From Clitopilus passeckerianus (lineage: Eukaryota; Basidiomycota; Agaricomycetes; Agaricales; Entolomataceae): 64,000 bases of DNA. The position numbers and the translations under genes are program-made. Below are positions 11,261 through 21,991 of the stretch, piece by piece. Within the stretch, counting starts at the first letter, position 1, and every line of letters starts with the position of its first letter. The notes below the pieces were generated by a model. It was not told where the DNA came from. It saw nothing but the letters and a program-made list of their open reading frames with translations, and ran no database searches. Where the stretch lies: contig CALYLX010000043.1 in NCBI GenBank assembly GCA_944990035.1, forward strand, positions 153,881-217,880. Direction: 5' to 3'.

Positions 11261-11399
11261 CCATGCTCAAAAGATAAAGACTCATGTGCAAATAACAAGA
11301 GATCTGATGCTCTTAAAAGAAATCGGACTGCAGATTCAGATTTGGCGATACCTAAAACATATTTCCAGCTTGTTTAAAACAATAAATATCTTGTGTTGA

Positions 11400-12010
11400 G
11401 CCTTCTATACAACAGGGGTGGAACTTGATAATTTTGACCTTCAGAGCTGCTGTGAGAATATTTCCAGCTATTTCTGGCTGTCTCTGCAAGTGCGCCAGCT
11501 CATGTCTGTTCATCATCATACAACTACTGCTACCTCCTCCCCCTCTGCTAGAACCTCTTTCTCAAGCACCATTTTCAATTGAAGAATAGGATTCAAATCC
11601 TTTATTTGTAAGTTCTATTTGCTTTTCTGTGTTGAAACAGATCTCTTACATCAAGTTTCTACAGGTGAACTATTGTAAGTTTTATTGGCTTATTTCTGGG
11701 TAAGATTTCGCTTTTTTTAAACCTCTATTACTTTCTAATCTTATTCTCTGTAATTCCAGGTCATTTTATGGCTCAGTGTGGTTAGGGGGAGACCCAGTGC
11801 AGGTGGGACACCCACAAGGTATGTTGATTATTTTTTTGTATTCTGTCAGAGTCTAATGTTCTTTTTTCTAGGGTTTCTCATCTTCTACTTCCCTGTTGCA
11901 TTACCTCAACAGTCAACCCTGGCTGCTACTAATATAGCCTGTAGAAAGTGGCCGCTTTTTGCACAGCCACAATGCTGCAGTGGAGAGGATAGATCATTCA
12001 GAGTATATTA
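11400..12010 (+). repeat. Unnamed intron-bearing repeat, copy A
   Basis: Plus-strand copy. It matches copy B over about 600 bp with interruptions: GAGAATATTTCC(A/G)GCTAT (11453), GCGCCAGCTCA (about 11492), a GGTAAG...CAG interval (about 11698-11760), the GGGAGACCCAGTGCAGGTGG core (11787-11806), GTATGT...TCTAATG...TTCTAG (11819-11871) and a terminal hairpin GTGGCCG/CAGCCAC (11948-11970). The donor, branch and acceptor words survive in both copies, which suggests a spliced transcript. The short exon between the two introns can read GRPSAGGTP. Confidence 0.6.
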
Positions 12011-12654
12011 GCTAGTGTAATCAGATGTAGTTATTACTCTGAATATAATATAATTTCTATTCTATTGCTGTATTTGAATGTTTTCAAATGGTTTAGACTG
12101 CCTAAGCTTGCTTAGTAGCAAACTAAGCTCATTTAAGAGGAAATTTAAGGTAGATTCAGGATGCTAAATTGCTCACAAGTCAGTTCCAAGAGCAGTGCAA
12201 GTTCAGAATTAGATTCAAGATCTTTTAAGACTAGGACATAGCTTGGCTGTCTTGACCTTTTTCTTCTTAAATTTTACTTGAACTGTTTCAAGACATGTTC
12301 AAGTCACTATAAGACACAAAAAAGCAGCATCAGTAAAATTTGTGCCAACTATGGGCTGCTACAGTAGCTACATAGCAGCTATAGCCATGTAGCAAAGGGT
12401 ATTATCTCTAAAGGAGAATTTTCTACTTTAGAAGCTATGCTAGCTACTAGCAAATAAACTACAAAAAATTCATTCTTATAGTTGAATAGAAACTTACTAC
12501 AAAAGTTTAGTTGAACTACAAATGTAGTTAAACTCTATAAAAGTACAGCCTACTATAGAAGAGAAGTCAAACTAGTTGAGAAGAACCATACTACATGATT
12601 TTAAGGTACTGGTCTAGAAAATCATATTCTAGAGTAGCAACAGTATTGTATAGT
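12011..12654. other. AT-rich, CpG-poor gene-free stretch
   Basis: No open frame of note. Almost no CG dinucleotides are present. Short words such as TAGCTAC and GTAGCAAA recur without clear order. Confidence 0.4.
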
Positions 12655-12790
12655 ATGGAGAAAATATAATTTTTGTAGAAGAATACTACTTGTATAGAAA
12701 AATTTAAATTCCATAGAAGAGTCTAATTTCATAGTAGAGTTCGAATTCTGTAGAAGACTTGAAATTCCATAGAAGATTCTAATTATATAG
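12655..12790. repeat. Degenerate tandem repeat, unit about 22-24 bp
   Basis: Variants of AATTCCATAGAAGA/TCT recur five to six times (for example at about 12710, 12735, 12765) in otherwise AT-rich DNA. Confidence 0.5.
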
Positions 12791-12892
12791 CACAATATTT
12801 ATAAACAACATATCAGCTATGATTATGTAAAAACAGTATATACATTACTAGATCTATACACTTCTCTTATTAGTTCTCCTTTTTTTGCATAT

Positions 12893-12975
12893 CAGTGGAG
12901 TTAAACCTTCACCTTTGGCATAGGTGGCACAGCCACTGTGTGCTCTACCACCTGAGCCATAGGGTCTTTGTTAAA
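12893..12975 (-). repeat. tRNA-like sequence, probable SINE head or tRNA pseudogene
   Basis: Reading minus, TGGCTCAGGTGGTAGAGC is a good Pol III A box with a perfect D-stem (GCTC/GAGC). About 35 nt downstream GGTTTAACTCC is a B box with one clear mismatch. The anticodon and T stems do not pair well and the acceptor ends do not match, so this is not a working tRNA. An AT-rich body follows downstream on the minus strand, as in SINEs, but I see no second copy in the window to define its end. Confidence 0.45.
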
Positions 12976-13269
12976 CAAGCTGGTAGATTACCTATGACTA
13001 GACAAGCTGTGGACTTAGCAAACTTTTTCAGAAAACTTCAACATTGTAATAAAAAAGCAAAAGCTTCAAGAGCGCACGTCTTGAGTAAAGATGACATTCT
13101 TGAGCTTGCTCTTGAAAGCTCCTTGAATATTCTAATTTTACCTTGAAATCACACTGCTGCTTGATGATTTCAGACCATCTGATTGTTTATTTGGGGCCTC
13201 ATTTGACGGCAATACATGGATAAATTGAAATCTAGACTATATAATACATAAAACTAGATTAGAAGATGT

Positions 13270-13875
13270 ACTATTGTGCTATACCAGCTCTACTGCAGTG
13301 TGGCTGTGTAAAACCCAGCCACTCTGCAATAGCCTCTTCTGCTGGCACTAAAGAGAGAATGTTGAGGTGGAAGGAATAGGGAAAAGGGTGGATCAACAAG
13401 GGAATACACTAGAGAAGGAGCCATTAGACTGTAAGCAAAGACCATCATAGAGCAGTCACATACCTGGTGGGTATCCCACCTGCACTGGGTCTCCCTGTGA
13501 TGATGCCTTGCTTCTCACATTCCTTAATACACTATATAAAATGAAATAAGAAAGTATCAGAGGTAAAAAAAAAGCTTACCCTTACCTGAAGATGGTCAGT
13601 GAGAATCAACCTAGTCTGTCTGCGAAAACTTGGTGTCTGAAAACTATTGAACTTCAGAAAGTGGACAAAACTCATATAGAAACATCTCAGCTGTTATTTT
13701 TCAGCTATAGAAGGGGACCAGATGAGGAGGAGGAGGCAGCAGTGACATGGTGGTTGAACAATGATGGAGAGGTGTGAGCTGGCGCGCAACAGAGGAACAC
13801 AGCAATAGCCGGAAATATTCTCATGGCCGCGCTGAACATTGAAATTGTGAAGTTCCACCTCCCTTGTACAGATAC
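13270..13875 (-). repeat. Unnamed intron-bearing repeat, copy B
   Basis: Minus-strand copy of the element at 11400-12010. The core with its GTATGT donor is at 13459-13497, the TCTAATG...TCTCTAG acceptor lies below it, and the hairpin GTGGCTG/CAGCCAC is at 13300-13322. The upstream block (minus from 13875) starts GGAGGTGGAACTTCACAATT, matching copy A's GGGGTGGAACTTGATAATT. Confidence 0.6.
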
Positions 13876-14100
13876 TTCAATACCACGTATTTACTACATT
13901 AAATACACCAGAAATACTGTAAGCACAACCATACATCGGACCCTTTATCCTCAAGGCGGAGTATGTCGGCAAACAACACAGCCTGCTGCATTGGCACAGC
14001 TTCGGACTCCTCCGAGTCGGGGCTAAACATACCTTTTTCTCTTGGTACGCATGGACAATGTTCTCTGAGCTGAATAAAAACAGCGCTAACGCCGTTTTAC

Positions 14101-14890
14101 ACAGCGCCTCTTCAATGTTCTCCTCTCTCGACTTCATCCAACTCCACGCCTGGAAAGCGGATCCGCCTCATTACTGAACATACCCTGGTGTTGCCTGAAA
14201 AGAGCAAGCCTCAGACCCCTGCGTCATACGACCGCGCAAAGGTTCTAGCAAGAGCTGAATTAGTGGAGCGCATTAAGTGCACATATTCTCGCTTGGGTAG
14301 CGACGCTGTCTCCGACTTCGAGGAGGCAGTTTTTACTTGCTGGGAGGCGGCATTCCCTGAGGAGGCCGAGCCAGTTTGGGACCACTTAAATTCCTATGAA
14401 GTACATTTCGACGCTCTTTGGTACTTAGGAGTCTACTCACCGTTCTTAGGAACTCATCGACCCACTTTCTGACTCTGCCAAAACCCCCAAAGCCAACTGC
14501 GCCGTTCATACACCCCACCCCACCAATGGCACCGTTTGTGCACCCATCTCCGCAGACGAGTTGAAGCAGTCACTGGCGGATATCCTCACCAAATGGCGTG
14601 ATACATCTGTCCCCCCCGATGACACCATTTGTACATCCACCTCCGCAGAGGAGTGGAAGCACTCACTTGCAGATATCCTCACCAAGTGGCGTGCCGACCT
14701 CCCTCAAATTCTTTCTGCTTGCTGGTCGGCTTCTCTCAGTCAGCGTCGGGCGAAGAAGGCTGCTGCTCAGAATGCATCGAGACGACGGAAGGAACGTGAG
14801 CGGATGCGCGAGTTGAAATATCTGAAGGAGCATTTCAAATTTCATGATGACCCGGAGATTCAAGAAATATTAGAATCTTTGAATAAGTAG
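14101..14890 (+). pseudogene. Fragment of a hypothetical gene with an internal duplication
   Basis: Two plus-strand segments read as protein. About 14101-14440 reads a segment with VLARAELVERIKCTYSRLG and no ATG, so an upstream exon is missing. 14450-14890 in another frame ends KFHDDPEIQEILESLNK with a basic, possibly helical RRAKKAAAQNASRRRKERER. The frames meet at GTACTT...TTCTTAG, which would be a 29-nt intron, too short to trust. A 93-bp unit is duplicated: SLADILTKWR occurs twice (about 14571 and 14664) after similar TVCAPISA/TICTSTSA segments. I do not recognise the family; its position next to transposons suggests a decaying accessory gene. Confidence 0.4.
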
Positions 14891-15067
14891 CGCGTTCCTT
14901 TACTTGTTGCTTACCTTCTACCTTATTTTTCTTGACACATTTATACTCATATTCCACACGGCTCTCGTATTGACCTCTCTTCTTGACACTCAATGTAATG
15001 TATTTGCTAGTTTGTAACTTTTGTATCATGTTTTTGCTCAGAGCTGTGATGAATTAATGATTGCGAT

Positions 15068-18000
15068 CTACATAATTGTTTCTGGAAACATTTGGATTAT
15101 ATCAAGAACAGTCCTCCGAAACTCCGGCATATGTACTTCAGCTGGTAAAGGTGCTGTTGCACCGTGTAAAACCGCGAGTGCCGTTGCTATCACCCAAAGC
15201 CTGCAATCATGTCCGTTCGATTGGAGGGTAACTGTCTATAAGGAAGTCAGCGGCATCCAACCTGAAAGGTCAACGGAAACTAACCGTGAGGGGACGTGCT
15301 ATCCACTTAGCAGTGAAATCAATGGGAATTGCGTCTTGGGTCTCCATACCGTTGTGACAAGCAACGGACATGAGCCGTTTCACAAGCGTCGTTATCTCCT
15401 CCACTTCGTGCCTCCATGGACGATGTTCGGCGAGGCTATCAAACAGAAGTAATTCGTTGGTGGTGATGTTGACAAAACATAGAACCCAATGCATCTGACG
15501 GCGGCGGTGAATTGGAATGATTCATAGGTTCTTCTTCCAGAACTGTGTGTACTGCGTATTGCGCCAGAGTGCGTCATCTGATTGCTTGAACTGTACAAGG
15601 GGGAGAACATGTGTTGAGAACAGTGCTGGCCGCTGGATGGGATCGACAGCGGTGAGGGTAACGTCAAGGAGGAGCTCTAGAGCACCGTTGAGACAGCCGC
15701 TATTGAGGCATGCCGAGGGTTTCTCTAGAATTGACAGATCCTGATCGTCAAATGTGATCCTTTTGCTGAGGGTAACTTGTGCGTCCGAGGATTTCAACCC
15801 AGTGATCACTGTTTTCAGCAGCCCGAGTGGGTGGACATGTATGAGAGACGCCTGGACAAGAGGAGCGTAAGCAACTGACCAGGTGATTGAGAATATCACG
15901 TACTGGGGGCTGCCAAATAATCTCAACCTCCGGCGGCTCAAGCTCTGTCGTCTCATTAACATCTTCCACCATTTCGTCAGCGAGTATATCCGCCAGAAGA
16001 ACTGCCTCTTCCTCCTCAAAAGTTTCTCCGTCATCAGCTTCGCTATCTTCAAGCTTGTCTTCTTCGCAATTGGCTGCTTCCTCATCAAACTCGTCGTCAA
16101 TGATCAGAGCTGGCGACGGGGAGGGCGGTCGTGGTCCATCTTGCCCCGTGCACAGTTGCGTTGCAAGGGTGGCCGCTGCTGATATATGGGTTTCATAGAC
16201 ACTTAGTGGGGTACACAAATTGGACCAGGGTAATGCAAACCACTGGGTCTTGTGCCGGTGACGGTCAAGTAGGAAACGGTACGCCTGATCTTGAAAGCAC
16301 AAGGTTAGCATTGTTGAATCCTGACTGAGAAATGGGCTTACTGGCTGGACTCGAGAGCGCCACTTCTATTGTAGCAAGTTCCTTGCCAAACCATTGACAC
16401 AGATTCTCCGCTTCCCATTGAAGGTGTTTCTCCTCTTCGGCACACCTGTCTTGCTGTAGCATGGAGCGTATTCCCTCTCGGAACTCCTTGTCATCCAGCC
16501 ACCGTGGGATGTCTCCAGTCTCACTATGCTGAATCCAAATGTCTTCCCATAGATGAGGACATTCTCATAACTCATTTAGTTTGGTGGGCAGCGGTTCAGG
16601 GACGGGAATATCCCATCCAGGCTGGTACAGCTCCGACATCCTTGCACAGTATTTGTTGTATGTTGCAATTGCGCTTTTCAGGGCAGGACCGCGTTTATTC
16701 ATGGTACTTTGGGTAGACTGGTGCATGCGCGTACCTGGGAACAATTTCAGTTGCGGAACGGGGTCGCGAGGTCGAATAACTCACCGATTGCTTGATCACG
16801 GCCAGCTACGGCCTGATCGAGTCGGTCCACTTCGAAAAAGCTCCCCACTGATCTTTTCCGGATATTGATCTTAAGATCGCCAGCCAGCAGGAGAAGTCGA
16901 ACAAACTTGATGTCGAGACCACTGAGTTCTGGGAATTCATCTTGCACATTGAGAGATGCAAGGAGCTGGTCAGTCTTGGCAATGATACAGTCGCTTCGTT
17001 TCTGTAATTTCTTGAGCAGTCGTTTTGACCCTTTGAATTGGCCAAGCAGCTCTTCTGCAGATCGAAGAGATTTCCCAACCTTGTCGAATTCAGCTTGCAG
17101 CTCCAGGACAGAATCGAGTTCTTTCTTCAGGCCGGCAGGAGCATCTAGTGTCGTCAAATTAGTATAGGCACACATCGTATACTTTATCAGAAAAGGCTCA
17201 CGAGCACGTATGGATAGTTGAGCTTTACGTTGATCTTGCCACTCGTCTCGGAGCATCATCACTGGGACCTGCAACATATCGAGTTTTTTATCGGCGGCCC
17301 TTCGTACTTTACAGAGCGCCTTCCGTTTTTGTTGGTTCCATGCACCAAGGTCGCACCGTAGGTCGGCACCGATGAAGGCAAGCTGCTGGTCAACAAACCA
17401 AATCCTTCGCGATCTCTGTTGATAATACATAAGATTGAGCTTCCGAACTAACAATCAAGGGGCCACCTAGTAGTAGCAGACTTACAGAACATCCCCGAGT
17501 GATCCCGATGAGTTTCCGCATCCGAGACCATAACCATTCGACACCTTCCCCGTCGGTCAGGCCGAGGCCTTCACATAGTCGTGGATTATACACCAGCTGG
17601 CATGCCCATTGATGGGCATACGCATGCATGGCGCTGGTCGCAAATAGCATGCAAGAATGAATACTTTCAGGTAAAAAGTTGTACTACAATGAAGCAATCA
17701 GCATCGTAATTTAGAGAGCAGAAGACAGTACTGAAACTCACCAGACATAAGCTACGATCAAGTATACAACCGACGTCGTATAGAATAGCGACGGTAGCAG
17801 TAGGCGGCAGAAAGGAAAAGAGGTGTTCAATCAGAGCAATGGCGTACTTTTGTTGCTCGCCAGGTGTGTCGATATTCGCTGCAAAGAGTGGGATGTCGTG
17901 GCGACATACGAGAGCCATCAGACCACCGTCGTCGTACCGATCTAAGTTTGCTTTTTGATTTGAGCCAGAACCCGCAGTGTGTGAGGACTGGCATTCGTTG

Positions 18001-19483
18001 ATTGCTTCATCTGGAACGACTGGCTTCATTTTCTTGGGAGGCGACTTCCAGAGTTTTTCGATGCGATACCCCACATCATCGACCGTTTCCTTCGGGAGAA
18101 TGAATTCTGGCATATAGAACTGAGGACATTCGCCAGCCTTCCTGAGATGACGGTGATTGAAGTTGCCGTCAACTCCAACGTGGATATCGCCACCTCTGGA
18201 CACAATCTGTTAGCCACCGAGAAGCACCACAAGATAATAAATCTCACTCCTCGAAGCTTCTTCCAAACATGTTTCCTCCGAAACACGCAGGACACCTTTG
18301 TTGTAGGATTCGAGCGCATTCTTGAAGGTCGGAGGATGGTGGTGTCGGAGCTGGTGCCGGGGTAGGCCCTGGAGCTTCTTGGAAGTTGATGGTACTTGAC
18401 ACCTGAGCGCCTTGCATTGAGCTAAGCTCACGGTCGGCTTCCACGAGCACATGTTCAAGATTTCGCTCGATCATCCCTCGCAAATTGCCATACCATTGCA
18501 TAGCCGGGGATAGAGATCGCCGTATGGGATCTGAGGTAGGGTTTCCCTGCAGAGAAGGCGCTCAATATTGCTTTGAGTGTATCAAATAAGGAATGATTAC
18601 CAACTTTATGATTAAGCATCTTGTATCCTCGATCGCTGTAAAAGGACACTAGCGAGGTGGCAAGTTGCGTTGCACGACCTTTCAAACAACGAACGGTAGA
18701 AGTCAAGGAGGTGGGTGGAAAATGCTATCCGGGGAGCAATAGGGGATGAGGGGAAAAGTCCATGAAGGACAAGGACTGTGGGTAGATCAAAACAGTCGCA
18801 GAATGGGACCTCCAGCCGAGCATGATCTATATCATTCCAAATGAGTATTTAAAAAGAATTGTGGATCAAATATACGTACGGTCTAGGAATAGACACAATA
18901 CTTTTGCGAACCGAGTGGTGCACGGTTCTTGGCTGCGACACATCTTGGGGAATCCTGTTGCGCTTACACCAGGGTTGGTTTGACCGCTTGAAGCAAACAT
19001 ATGTTCAAGCAGAGGGTCAACGAGTGAGGGTAGCAGGCTGAGCCACCTTTCATAGAGGGAGATCGCTTTCCCGTCGGGAACTATGCGTCGTTTTGCTCGG
19101 GGGCAGACGTCTTTGTAGTATTCGGGCATTTCCGCATCCAAGCTGTAGTCTACTGAAGTGTGGGGTCCGTCATTTGAGGAGACGGGATCGATAGCCATGG
19201 CTTCTAGGCTCACATCCCCGTCCCCAAAGCCGAATCCCTCCGGAGTGGCAGCTTCTTCTTGCAAAGGTATGCTGGTTTGTATGTGGGCTAGCTCTTCCTG
19301 GCAAGACTCAGCCAATCGACCCTGAAGTTCCCTTTTCCTCCGTGCTTGCATGCCCATAAAGGACGGAACAATCATCGACATCTTCTTCCTGTCCCTTCGC
19401 CGTATTGGGGACAAGAATAAAGGTCCAAATGGCTCTCCCTTTCGCCAATGCTGCTGCCCACGAGTAGTTGGATTCATTGTCAA
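15068..19483 (-). pseudogene. KDZ transposase fused to a C-terminal Ulp1-type cysteine protease
   Basis: Eleven exons separated by ten GT-AG introns of about 50-70 nt can be joined. The N-terminus (MTMNPTTRGQQHWRKGEPFG) is followed by a Cys-rich part (CPACFGGNMFGRSFEE) and the transposase core: GGDIHVGVDGNFNHRH with the first Asp (about 18180), TVAILYDVGC (about 17780), and NPRLCEGLGLTDGEGVEWLW (about 17560). The C-terminus is a C48 protease with HWVLCFVN, LLFDS and QSNGHDC (catalytic His, Asp, Gln and Cys; 15490-15190). The stop is TAG at 15068-15070. Three lesions kill it: TGA at 16565-16567 in NEL*ECPHLWED, TGA at 15522-15524 before IIPIHRRR, and a frameshift near 18650. KDZ elements are common in basidiomycetes; I could not find this one's terminal repeats. 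Confidence 0.88.
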
Positions 19484-19785
19484 GCTGCAAGGCCAGCGTA
19501 GGCGGTCGTGTAAGCGCTGCTAGAGGGAAGGGAACGATTCACGGTCCTTGTTAGGCCACTCATGGTCACCGTCAACTGCAGAGAAGCGTTCACAGCCACG
19601 TGTGCTTCAGGGAATGGTACTACTGCTACCAAATTGGGAGACACAGCAACAGGACCTTCCCAACCACCATCGGTGGAAACCATTCTGGCCACTTCGCAAG
19701 TGCACGTTTAATGGTCCATCTGGATTCTTAGTAAGCGGTTACTGTAAGTGCCATAGGTGATCCCCTGCCCGAGGTGACTTGGAAA
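19484..19785. other. Gene-free stretch between KDZ gene and hAT element
   Basis: No supported gene. It may contain the 5' flank and terminal repeat of the KDZ element, which I could not identify. It ends with the left target duplication CTTGGAAA (19778-19785). Confidence 0.4.
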
Positions 19786-21069
19786 TAGGGTTGGGGAGGA
19801 AACCTAGGTTTCTTACCGAATGCAGTAAGTAACCGGTAAATAACTGGTAAGTTACTGGTAAGTTACCTACTTGGAGGGTCGGCCAAACTTTTGGTAGGTA
19901 ACTTACCTTGTCAAGATAGTCACGTGATCTGTAATTTCATCCGAGAGTTACCGAAATGATGATAAGGTAGACCTCATCCAAACCTATCCACAACATGTGA
20001 CCTTCAGCGTTACAAACGGTCGAAATGACCTGAAAAAGCTATCTCCATCATGAGTTCACATCCTATTGGTTAGTGAAATACCTAACTTATAGGTAGTATA
20101 AATCCACATATGCAGCGTATTACAATAAGAAAACCGAGGTGAAATGGCTATGGAGATGCCTTATCATTGTCGGTCTTCCGAATTCAGACATTTGATAAGA
20201 TCGACATTGAGAAGGGTGAAACACTTTTGTTCTGAGTTGTTTGCTCTTCCAATGCACCTGTATACCACTTTTATAGTCATTGTACACTCGTTAGAGCCGC
20301 TTACGCTTGATACTCAAGGTCTACGTCGCATTCTGGCTTGCTGGGCTCACATCTCTGCAGGTAAAGGCGGTTTAAAGAGAAAAAACAAGTGCTTCCCCGT
20401 ATATATGCTATTATGTAGTACATAGAGCAGTAAGACAGAGTTTAACAGTCAATATTTGGGTCGTTTGAAGTGGATAACTGGTTAAATTCTAAAGTTTCGT
20501 ACTCGCCCCGCAAGGTTCTCTGTGGTATGATTGGCTCACTTAAGCCAGTCACACATCAGTCACCTCACGTGGTATGGATGAGTTTGGCTGAGGTTTACCT
20601 TACACTGGTGCATCTTTGTGTTAGAAATATGTATATTGTTTGGATATAGTCCTTAGAATCTTGCATCTGCAGTACTTAGCTTGCGAGTGTTCCAGATATG
20701 CAGAGCCTCACATAAATATCTCATCAACGGAGTCCTGCCGCATTTGGAATTGATTGATGGCACGCCGGAGCTCGCCGAAAACAGCCTTGAGGGCCTTTCG
20801 ATTCTTACGGGTCGTAAAAAGATATAACTGCTATGCGCAGTACTGAGCCTTACTCTATCGTCAAAAGCTGGATTTTTTTCAAGCTAATTTGAGCATCTCA
20901 ATGAGATTTTTCGCGGATTTTTTACTTGGATTTTAGCCGAAAAACATTATGTAATAAGGTCACGTGTAGGTAAGTAACTGGTAACTTACTGGTAAGAAAC
21001 CTCGCCTCTGGACCCGACCTAGGTAACTTACCGGTAAGAAAGGTCGGCGAGGTTTCTTCCCCAACCCTA
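19786..21069. mobile_element. Non-autonomous hAT transposon, 1,284 bp
   Basis: Ends are TAGGGTTGGGGAGGAAACC and its near-complement GGTTTCTTCCCCAACCCTA. The 8-bp duplication CTTGGAAA flanks it exactly (19778-19785 and 21070-21077); 8-bp duplications and TAGGG-type ends are hAT hallmarks. Both subterminal zones are packed with GGTAAGTTACC/GGTAACTTACC variants in both orientations, as expected for transposase-binding sites. The longest internal ORF (93 codons at 20144) resembles nothing, and no hAT dimerisation domain is present, so it must be mobilised in trans. Confidence 0.93.
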
Positions 21070-21232
21070 CTTGGAAAGTAACTCAATTAGGTCACGTGGC
21101 CTTGTTGAGCTTGACTGAGTGGCAGTGAGGTCTACCTTAAGAGGAAGTCTTGATGAGGCTGCTGCCAAGCATGTACACATACGCTTTCCGAGCACGAAAT
21201 GTCCTCCGACAGACCACCCGCATCTAACGACG

Positions 21233-21797
21233 ATGTCCATGCTGTCGAGGAATACTCAATCTATCAGGAACCTCTCAGCTCTTAAACCCCGTTTGCGACG
21301 TTTTGGTTCGACTCACGCCCACGAATCTCACGCCGAGGCTCATGAATATTCTACCGAAGGTTCGTTATGTTCTCCGCACCGTAACTCAGAGTTTAAATCA
21401 ATATTTCTTCAGGATTTGGTAGCCCTTTCTGGCGTAACACGGTCCTTTGCTCTTTGCTCGTAGTTGGTGCATACAAGTTTGCCCCCGAGGCGTCAGAAGA
21501 TGCCTACATTACCCGATGGATTCAACTTTACACTGCACCTCGGGACCTCTGGACTGAGCGTGCCGCAAAACACACCAGCATGTCCTTCGACAACTCCGAG
21601 ACCACTCTGACATTCTCCGATGCAAACCGTCCCCCCGTTCATCGCTTCCGATACCCCCAGTGAGTGCTTCGTTGAATGGTGGTAATCCGCTGACTGACTT
21701 GTGGCACAGGACATTCGAGCAAGTGTCACCATTCCTTGCACCAGTCGATTCAGTGAAGAATACAGATGGAGTGAGAGTCAAGGGCGAGAAAGAGTAG
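21233..21797 (+). CDS. NADH:ubiquinone oxidoreductase 17.8-kDa-type accessory subunit
   Basis: Three exons, 21233-21359, 21413-21659 and 21710-21797, encode 153 aa. An N-terminal basic, Ser/Arg-rich stretch (SIRNLSALKPRLRRFGS) looks like a mitochondrial presequence. A single hydrophobic span follows (NTVLCSLLVVGAYKF, about residues 50-64), then a hydrophilic tail with ITRWIQLYTAPRDLWTERAA. The layout and the WxERNA-like segment match the fungal 17.8-kDa complex I subunit, a small single-pass protein of the membrane arm; assignment is from memory of that family, not a search. The start at 21233 is the first ATG in frame; a second ATG follows two codons later. The hAT insertion ends 156 bp upstream of the ATG. 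Confidence 0.65.
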
Positions 21798-21991
21798 TAG
21801 ATATATAGATAGAATATTCAGTACACTTGCAGTCCGAAAACTTGTTGTCAAGAGCGTGTGAACATGTTGCCATCTGCGCCGCGACTCAACGTGCTTGGCA
21901 ACACCTGCCTCGTCGTTGTTTCCCCTCATCGTCTCTACCACGCTGTGGCCGGTTCTACTCATATACCCTGCATGAAGCTAGCCCTTCAATA

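Noticed and set aside
20144..20425. 93-codon ORF inside the hAT element
   Set aside because: No transposase motif, short, and inside a sequence defined by inverted repeats; treated as non-coding.
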